Assembly (NCBI GenBank): GCA_021234155.1
Contig: JAJEKV010000684.1
Coordinates: forward strand, 53,244 to 117,243
Direction of reading: 5' to 3'
From: Isoetes taiwanensis
Lineage: Eukaryota; Streptophyta; Lycopodiopsida; Isoetales; Isoetaceae
Length of the DNA: 64,000 bases
The position numbers and the translations under genes are program-made. Positions 57,601-64,000 of the stretch are shown one piece after another; the stretch's first letter is position 1, and every line of letters starts with the position of its first letter. The notes under the pieces are model-generated. The model worked only from the letters and a program-made list of their open reading frames with translations, was not told the DNA's origin and made no database searches.

Positions 57601-57990
57601 TTTACTTTGGAAATAGATGAGTTTTGAGAGCTTAGAATAGGGATACCACGAGGGCCATGGCAAAAGCCACTTAGCAGGGAAAGCATATTGCAAATGTCAC
57701 AATTGAATTTATCACCTCTAGTTAAAATTTTTGCAAATTGTCTGCCCCCCACCGCAATAAGAAGGAAATGGGAAATGTATCATAATAAACATACCAAAGG
57801 AACATGAGCAATTATAATTGCCGCCATGGAATAATTTGAACATTCAGTTCAGTTAGTCAATTAGTCACGTGAGTGAGCAAGGCACTTAGTATGGATGGAG
57901 ATCCAATATTGCATTTACCACTATGACTCACTAAACTCTCTATAATAGTAAATTTGATGTGTTGAAAGAATAAGAATGGCCATACACTAT
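53672..57990. other. Spacer without a supported gene
   Basis: AT-rich. It includes a run of 32 T at 54618-54649, which may be the poly(A) of a minus-strand retroposed copy lying to its right, and an A-run at 57,559-57,573. Open frames do not exceed 82 codons and none has a motif. Confidence 0.45.
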
Positions 57991-58660
57991 CTAGGATATA
58001 TATACACAAGTGAAACAAGACTAAAGTCCTGCAGGCCAAGGGACACTCAACCAACGCCTCCAATGAAATTTCCAAGCTGTGAATTGATGCTTCATCCATA
58101 CTAAGGGCCTTGCCCCAACTCACACGACCAGGATCTACTTGCTCCGGCACCCAGTGTTTTGATACTCGCCATAGTACACAATCTTTGATCTATAGGAGGC
58201 ACCAGCCCGGTCAAACCAACCAGCTGGTTTGATAGCACTACTGAGTTGGCATTGCATAAACACTGTCCTAGAATAATCTTTCCATGGCCTTCTAAGTATG
58301 TGTTTGGTGGCCCCATCAACCAAACAACTCTGGAATGACAACCCTGTATTTTGATTCTTATCGGTACGTCGCCAGGCAGTGATTGTGTATGTATTACCAC
58401 CACTCTAGCATATATTATTGCAACTTTGGAGGACAGCAGCTGCATTACACCAAATACAAAGTCTACAGTGCCTTGAATTTGACCTCCCTATAAAATTGGC
58501 GGTTGGTATATGTATATAGAGTATCTTGATAGGCAAGGATTGCGCATTTATAGAGCAGTGACTAACAAGAGCAACTGTAGTTCTTAAAACACCAGCAGTA
58601 TTTTGTATGGTGAAATTTACCCGATGAAACCACTTGCTTTGATGGCTGCCAGGGCACACA
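57991..58660 (-). pseudogene. Pectin methylesterase (pectinesterase) pseudogene
   Basis: Minus-strand pieces follow the family order: NFTIQNTAG, then YQDTLY, NRQFYRE, GTVDFVFG with a catalytic Asp, NAAAVLQSC, TDKNQNTG, RRPWKDYSRTVFMQCQLSSA with the active-site Arg of the 'GRPW' block, PAGWFDR, YYGEYQNTG and RVSWGKALSMDEAS. Pectin methylesterases demethylate cell-wall pectin. At least three small frameshifts (between FTIQNTAG and QDTLY, before GTVDF, before NAAA), a later one after EYQNTG, and the missing N-terminal part make it non-functional. The GRPW Gly is Arg. The upstream exon and inhibitor-like pro-region are not seen above 58,660. Confidence 0.8.
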
Positions 58661-61600
58661 CAAGTTGAGAAAGTTAGAAAAGAAACAAAGTGAAAGTTCT
58701 AGAGAGAGAAACATGCATGATACCACCACAAACAAAAAAAAGAATAATAAGATGAACAAAAATATTAAAGGAGGCTAGAATAATTGAGGGGGGAGAGTTA
58801 ATTACCGACTGTAGGGGTTTTGAAGGTGGTTCCAACTTGGGGCATAATACTTGCTAGCTTAAATAATTGTCTTGCCAATACCATCCCCAATATCACCAAG
58901 TTGGTCTTAGACTTAGGGAATGGTAACTGTCTCATAGTAAGTACCACTTTTAACATAGATAACATTGCTTAAGAAGATCTACATCTACTGACATTTTGAA
59001 CACTTTTAATTTGCCACCACCATCAAGAGCAACAACAATACTCGTGAAGCTTGGAGGAGGCGGCTAACTTTCGGTGGGGCATCAGGGAAGGAGGCCATCA
59101 TGATCAAAGGGTGGGAAGATGGCCATGGGTCAAGGAAAAGGGTTTTCTATTTGGGGCAGACTGAATTGTATGAGTCCTTATTGGGGTGCAAGAGGAAAGT
59201 GGCAGTTCGGGCCGCCCCATTCTTGCAACCCCCTGCGGTAATTTTAGCTGCGCGACTCTTGGGGCACCTAGAAATTTTCTTCAACACATATAGCATGGTC
59301 ATTGTTAGTGTTGAGCTCATCAAGTCCATATGTCATCACTGGTTCCATCAGAGACTTTTTGAGGAATAAAATTGCATTTTGTTTATTGAGGAATTGATGT
59401 ATGTCAAAGATTGCCCAATTGTCTCACGGCAATCCTCGAGCGCCCTCGGCCTTCCTTCACTTTTCTCAAAGAAGGAGCTTTGCATGTCATTGAGAATGTT
59501 TTGGATTTTAGGTGTCTTTACTTTCATCCCCCGCATGCACTAAAGAGGGCTTAGAGTACCTTTGTCGCCTGTCTGCCTCTACCCGATAGCAAAACATAAA
59601 AAAAAAAAACTCTGGCTTTAGCCATGCTTCAGTTCAGTGTGTGGTAGAGTTGGGAAGCACAAAAAGTATCAAAAAGAAATATATAGAAATGGTCCAAACT
59701 CAAGGCTCGAAAGAACTAAAGATATGCATGCATGTATCTGCACAATGCCTCTTAGGTGTGCAATTTATACAAGGTCAAATGGGAAATGGTCTAAAGTAGG
59801 AAGCATCATAGATGGGTCCTGGCCTTTGCTTAATGTCAGCCCGTTTTCTGTGTTAATTTGTAGAAGCATAATACTGATATTTTATTTCAAAGTCCGAGGC
59901 CCTAGTTGGAGATTATACACACAAGTTGTATCCCAAGCCCTAAACTAATCCCACTGACCATCACCAGATTCCCAAAAGACAAATGAAGGTCCACCTTGCT
60001 TCCTTTTCTTGTGGTCTTGAAGCTATTTGCGCAAAGGCAGTGCCATGCATGCTGTCAAAGTGGGGATCTAAAATCTTTTTTTGGGTAATTCTTCAAGGCC
60101 GCCTCATCTTCGTATTGGCACCCTACATATATGGCCTGAGAGCCTACTTCATCACCATATCAACCCCTTTTACCTCATCTTCATATACAGACACCCTATT
60201 TATGTGTGGCTTAAAGTGGGGCCCATTTCATTACCATATCAACCTCGTCGATACCTTCGTCTCAATTTCTCTCCAAGTTAATTTCCACCGTCAGCGCAAT
60301 CCTATTCTTGACTTCCCAATAATCAAGTCATTGGCCATCTGTGCCTATGCATGCAAATCATACGCCACATCATATCTTCGCCAATTTAACTTGACTTTGG
60401 ACCATTAGCATTCTTACCAGTTCCATATATCATATCTTGCTTCATTAACAAGTTCACTCTAGTTTCTATAGCCATCTTTTACATGCCAGGTCCTTTTACT
60501 CCGTTTTCCACATTCTAAAAGTACTCTTGTGTGCTCACATTGCCAAAGATCCAAGTAAAATGCAAGCCCGCCTAGGGCGTTGCAATCAAGTACCATTATG
60601 AAGAAGACATATACAATTGAATATCTTTGAAGAGAAGAAAAAGAGCAACTATTTTTGAAGGACAAGTTCCTTTCAGCTCTGAACCTTACTCAAGAATTGG
60701 CGCTATTTGTTATAAGAAAGGCATCAAGTCTTAGTTACATTATATGCTTGGTTAGGGACCTAGGGACTGGGCCCATGCTTTTATTTTCTTCCTAGTGACG
60801 TTCTTGATATATTGGTTCTTGCACATGAGAAAGAAAGTTGGGAAGAAAGCATAAACATCCTCCATCAATGGACATAAAGTTTGTTTTTGCAAATATTTAT
60901 GCCTTTATATAACATTTTAATTGATTTTGGCAGCTTTGAGGTTTTCCTTTTGCTTTAGATATAATCACGAGAATCAAATTACGAACATGAATTGAGCCTG
61001 TTAGCGAGCGTCCGTACTTTTGGGTTTCCATTTCATATTTCTTTGTATAGTACAATCTAAACTTACAGCCTTATATTCTTGAAGCGATGGATAGTCTAGC
61101 CATACAATGTTTCTAACATGGAAGGACCTTTGCTAACATGGAAAGAGTCAATGTAAGTTGACTCTCCATGCCCGTTATGTCTTTAATTGCATATAGGATA
61201 TTGTTCCTTAGAATAGCACTTTTACCATTCTGCATTTAAGCAATAAATTCTGAAACTGTTAATCTAAAACTATTGTAGATGCTTGGAGACTTGATCCTTT
61301 ATGGGGAACGAATAGCCAATAGCGTATGTACTAGAATTGGCAAAGGAGATCACTACCATGATGAAAAGTACCATAAAGTTAATATGTACAAAGAAGATCT
61401 TATAGTAGTAACATTTTGAATCCATTCGTCAAGTTTAATCTTGGTGGATTTAAAATTTCCATTTTCAATTCACTTTGAGATTGATTTAATACTTCACAAG
61501 TTTTATATAATTTATGAGCTCCTATTACATTGTGTTGTTTTAGATGTAGTCGTTCAATGTATGATATTTGTCTTTGAAAAACAACTATGCATATTGCCTG

Positions 61601-62030
61601 ATCTTGGGTATAGCACAACACACGGTTCAAAAAAATAGCCTTATGTGTAGTAAAACAACCACATAAAAGCTTTGGGATATGGTGACAAACAAAAATACAA
61701 GTATTTTTATTATCGTATAATTTAAAAGTGGACCACTAAAGCTTAGAATTGAGAATGAGATGGAAGTAGCCATGTGGTTTTGAGAATGTGCATGCCTATG
61801 ATGCATATGAGCTCCATGCACATTAATATCACATGACATTGCTATTTACTCCATTTTAACATGCTTTTTGATGTTGGTCAGCTGTTTGTTGTTTACCTCA
61901 TACCACATTTGAAAATTAACGTCTAGTAGGATGTTTTTATACATTTTTGGTATACATCTTTTCTCCCCATGGACCCATGCTAACAAAGAGATTAAGTTTG
62001 ATTCACCAGGCTCATAGTTAGAAACCTTTG
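58661..62030. other. Spacer with weak open frames
   Basis: A 141-codon plus frame (59983-60408) overlaps an imperfect duplication (CACCCTA...CATCACCATATCAACC at about 60,118 and 60,188) and has no motif. A 103-codon frame (59637-59948) is likewise unsupported. No RNA gene was recognised. Confidence 0.4.
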
Positions 62031-62185
62031 CTGGTGTCTCAATATATGTTTATGTTGAGGCAGCTTATATCTACACCAACCCTATTTCACTTGAGCTCGT
62101 TAGAAAAGCTTTGCTCAGTGTCTGAAATACGTATTTATCTTGGGGCGGCTTATAAGCCTACGCAGCCCTATTTTTCCACAGGTAT
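62031..62185. repeat. Imperfect tandem duplication
   Basis: TTGAGGCAGCTTATATCTAC...CAACCCTATTT and TTGGGGCGGCTTATAAGCCT...CAGCCCTATTT occur about 90 bp apart. Confidence 0.55.
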
Positions 62186-63095
62186 CAAACTGTTTCACTT
62201 TCATTAGAAGATGATGCAGGAGGCGGCATATTTAGAATTGGCATAAGCAGCATACGCTGTCATTAGCCGCGGATATATGTTTTTGCTATCATGAACATTA
62301 GATATATCAGTTGCAACCTCCGTTGAAATGGTATCCTTCAATTTGATTGTCTGCTTGAAATTCTGTAAATATGCTGGCAACCCAGTAGAGAGCGCTTAAT
62401 GCTCAGTAGTGAATGGTATCTTGAAGGATCCATGCACATCATGTAACACAAAAACACATTTGTCATGTTAGGAAGTCAATGTGGAGTGTTATGACCACAG
62501 CCAATTTACATTTGGACAATATATAGGTGGGCCGTGAAAGAGCAGAGGAGCTGCCATGGAAGTGGGGAGTGTGAGACACATTCAGCGGTTGAGGGCACAC
62601 TTCTGAATATATGTGTTGAATTTTATTGTATTCAAAGGAATCTTGAGAAGGAAGTGTTTATAGATAGCAGCTCTAAGCGAGTTTTGGAGATTTCGAGAAA
62701 TCTAGGTGCCTAATAAAAAGGTTAAGAAAGACCAGCCCAATGGCTGGAATTGCTAGCTTTGCTTATTACCGAGAGGAGATTATGGCGTAAAAACCTGCTG
62801 CCATATGTTAGAATGTTACGCCACAGGAAGACAACACGCATTTCCAACGAGAAAATTAGTCTGCTTTCGGCATAGTTACGCCCTGGCACTTACAATGCAT
62901 TGACAACACTTATGAAGTAGTTCTGTTAATCTTGCTATGACTAGGAACCTTGACATGCATTTCTATGAAAAATCGAGTTCTAAGTACTATCTAGGCTAAT
63001 TAGGCGGCTTAAAACATTCCTAGCTATTCATTTCATGCTTTTTATCTCATCACCTTCACCTTATCTTGGTCAATCCATAACTTTGTTCTTATTCA
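62186..63095. other. Spacer without a supported gene
   Basis: No open frame above 60 codons, no motif and no repeat longer than a few bases was seen. Confidence 0.45.
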
Positions 63096-63160
63096 TCTCC
63101 TCTATCTATCTATCCATCCTCCATCCATCCATCCATCCATCCATCTATCTATCTCTCACT
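63096..63160. repeat. (CTAT)n/(CCAT)n compound microsatellite
   Basis: CTATCTATCTATCCATCC, several CCAT units and again CTAT units. The plus frame across it (63035-63346) is a repeat artefact at its N-terminal half. Confidence 0.85.
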
Positions 63161-64000
63161 CATTCAATAATAATAAATGTATACATGTTTGTATATACCA
63201 AAAAATGTTATCACTTTTTCCTATGCATTATATATAGTAGCAATGTACATATGTATGCCGGTGTGTTTGGGCCTTGCATAAATAAACCAGCTAATGTGTT
63301 TGATTACGAGAATTTTCGACAAAGATTTAAAGACCACTTTTCTTAGTGTTTTAGTACTTGAAATTGTAATCCAAATTGAGCACCAAAATGATATATATAA
63401 ATTTCCTGAATGCATCTAGTAGGCGTGCGGTTTTGATGCGATTGCCCCGCATCCGCCCGACACAACCTGCACAGACTGGCGTATTATGTTGGCATTCTGT
63501 TTCAACACGTCAAGCGGGTTGTGATGGACATTTGCATGAATGCACATCACCCTAGCATTGTCCATCGATATCAGGGTAAGCCTAGGCATAGCATGTCATT
63601 TTATGATGCGCATATCTCGGGGAAAGCTTCCCTTGAACATGATGTGCTCTATATAGCATTAAATCATTCTTTTCTGGCCACGATAATTTCTTGTTCCTTT
63701 TCAGGGTATAAATCACGAGAATATCAAAGAGAACAGAAGCGGCTTTTTGAGGGTTATGAATGATGCGGATGTTTACACTTAAACTACGGAAAATGTGGTC
63801 GAGATAAAAATTCTCCAATAATTACATTGTTTGTGCGTCATAATGGATTGCTACGTAAGGGATCAAGCAATAAGCGTATCTTCCCAAACTGTGTTTATCA
63901 ACTTACTAAATCTTGGGGCGGTGAGGCTCATAAGCCATTGACAATCATCTTTTGAGGAGGCTGAGATCAATCCTCCAACCTTTCTCTTACAAATTCCCCA
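63161..64000. other. Spacer to the window end
   Basis: Opposed open frames of 78 and 80 codons at 63521-63818 overlap and have no motif. Nothing further is supported. Confidence 0.4.

Noticed and set aside
59983-60408. A 141-codon plus-strand open frame
   Set aside because: It spans an imperfect duplication, has no motif, no recognisable homologue and an overlapping second frame; chance is the simpler explanation.
1-64000. CRISPR arrays, bacterial operons, integrated phage
   Set aside because: No regularly spaced identical repeats with unique spacers, no prokaryote-like gene packing and no phage genes were seen; introns and plant retroelements indicate a eukaryotic nuclear genome.

Overview
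This window looks like nuclear DNA of a land plant with a large, repeat-rich genome. The reasons are low gene density, AT-rich spacers, GT-AG introns, a pectin methylesterase relic, plant-type L1 LINE and Ty3/gypsy remnants, and many short inverted-repeat elements. The non-LTR retrotransposon at 51.7-53.7 kb and its pentamer tail recall elements I associate with ferns, lycophytes and bryophytes, but that is memory only and the species is not determined. There is no bacterial operon, CRISPR array or intact RNA gene.

Two genes appear intact. At 35,709-37,231 (+) is a four-exon gene for an FAD/NAD(P)H oxidoreductase of the AIFM2/FSP1 type. At 41,081-42,109 (+) is an intronless 342-residue protein with a PI-PLC X domain whose catalytic residues are visible. 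A third, weak two-exon candidate is at 39,272-39,690.

Layout: 0-3.5 kb holds a probable retroelement 3' end and spacer. From 3.8 to 16.5 kb a 12.7-kb nested insertion, flanked by TAGAA, splits an unrecognised minus-strand gene. Inside it a decayed but full-span L1-type LINE (9,016-15,426) carries its own 11-bp target-site duplication. From 18.0 to 19.9 kb is the 3' half of a decayed minus-strand Ty3/gypsy element. From 19.9 to 23.2 kb is a decayed, unrecognised plus-strand locus that keeps an in-phase intron and ends in a possible HAD/FCP1-like segment. From 23 to 35 kb is spacer with short repeats and SINE-like promoters. From 37 to 51 kb are several foldback or MITE-like elements, microsatellites and an A/C-rich array. 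At 51.7-53.7 kb is a second, different LINE. At 58 kb is a minus-strand pectin methylesterase pseudogene. The rest is spacer.

The most unusual signal is a stem-loop that occurs four times (16,207-16,283; 45,446-45,514; 47,271-47,341; 53,518-53,589). Its inner hairpin and a following U-rich GGGTTTTTAATCC-like segment are conserved. Its outer stems differ in sequence but stay complementary in each copy. Two copies lie just before (TATTC)n LINE tails, so I read it as a retrotransposon 3'-end RNA structure; a triple helix is possible. All calls come from reading the sequence, with no database search.
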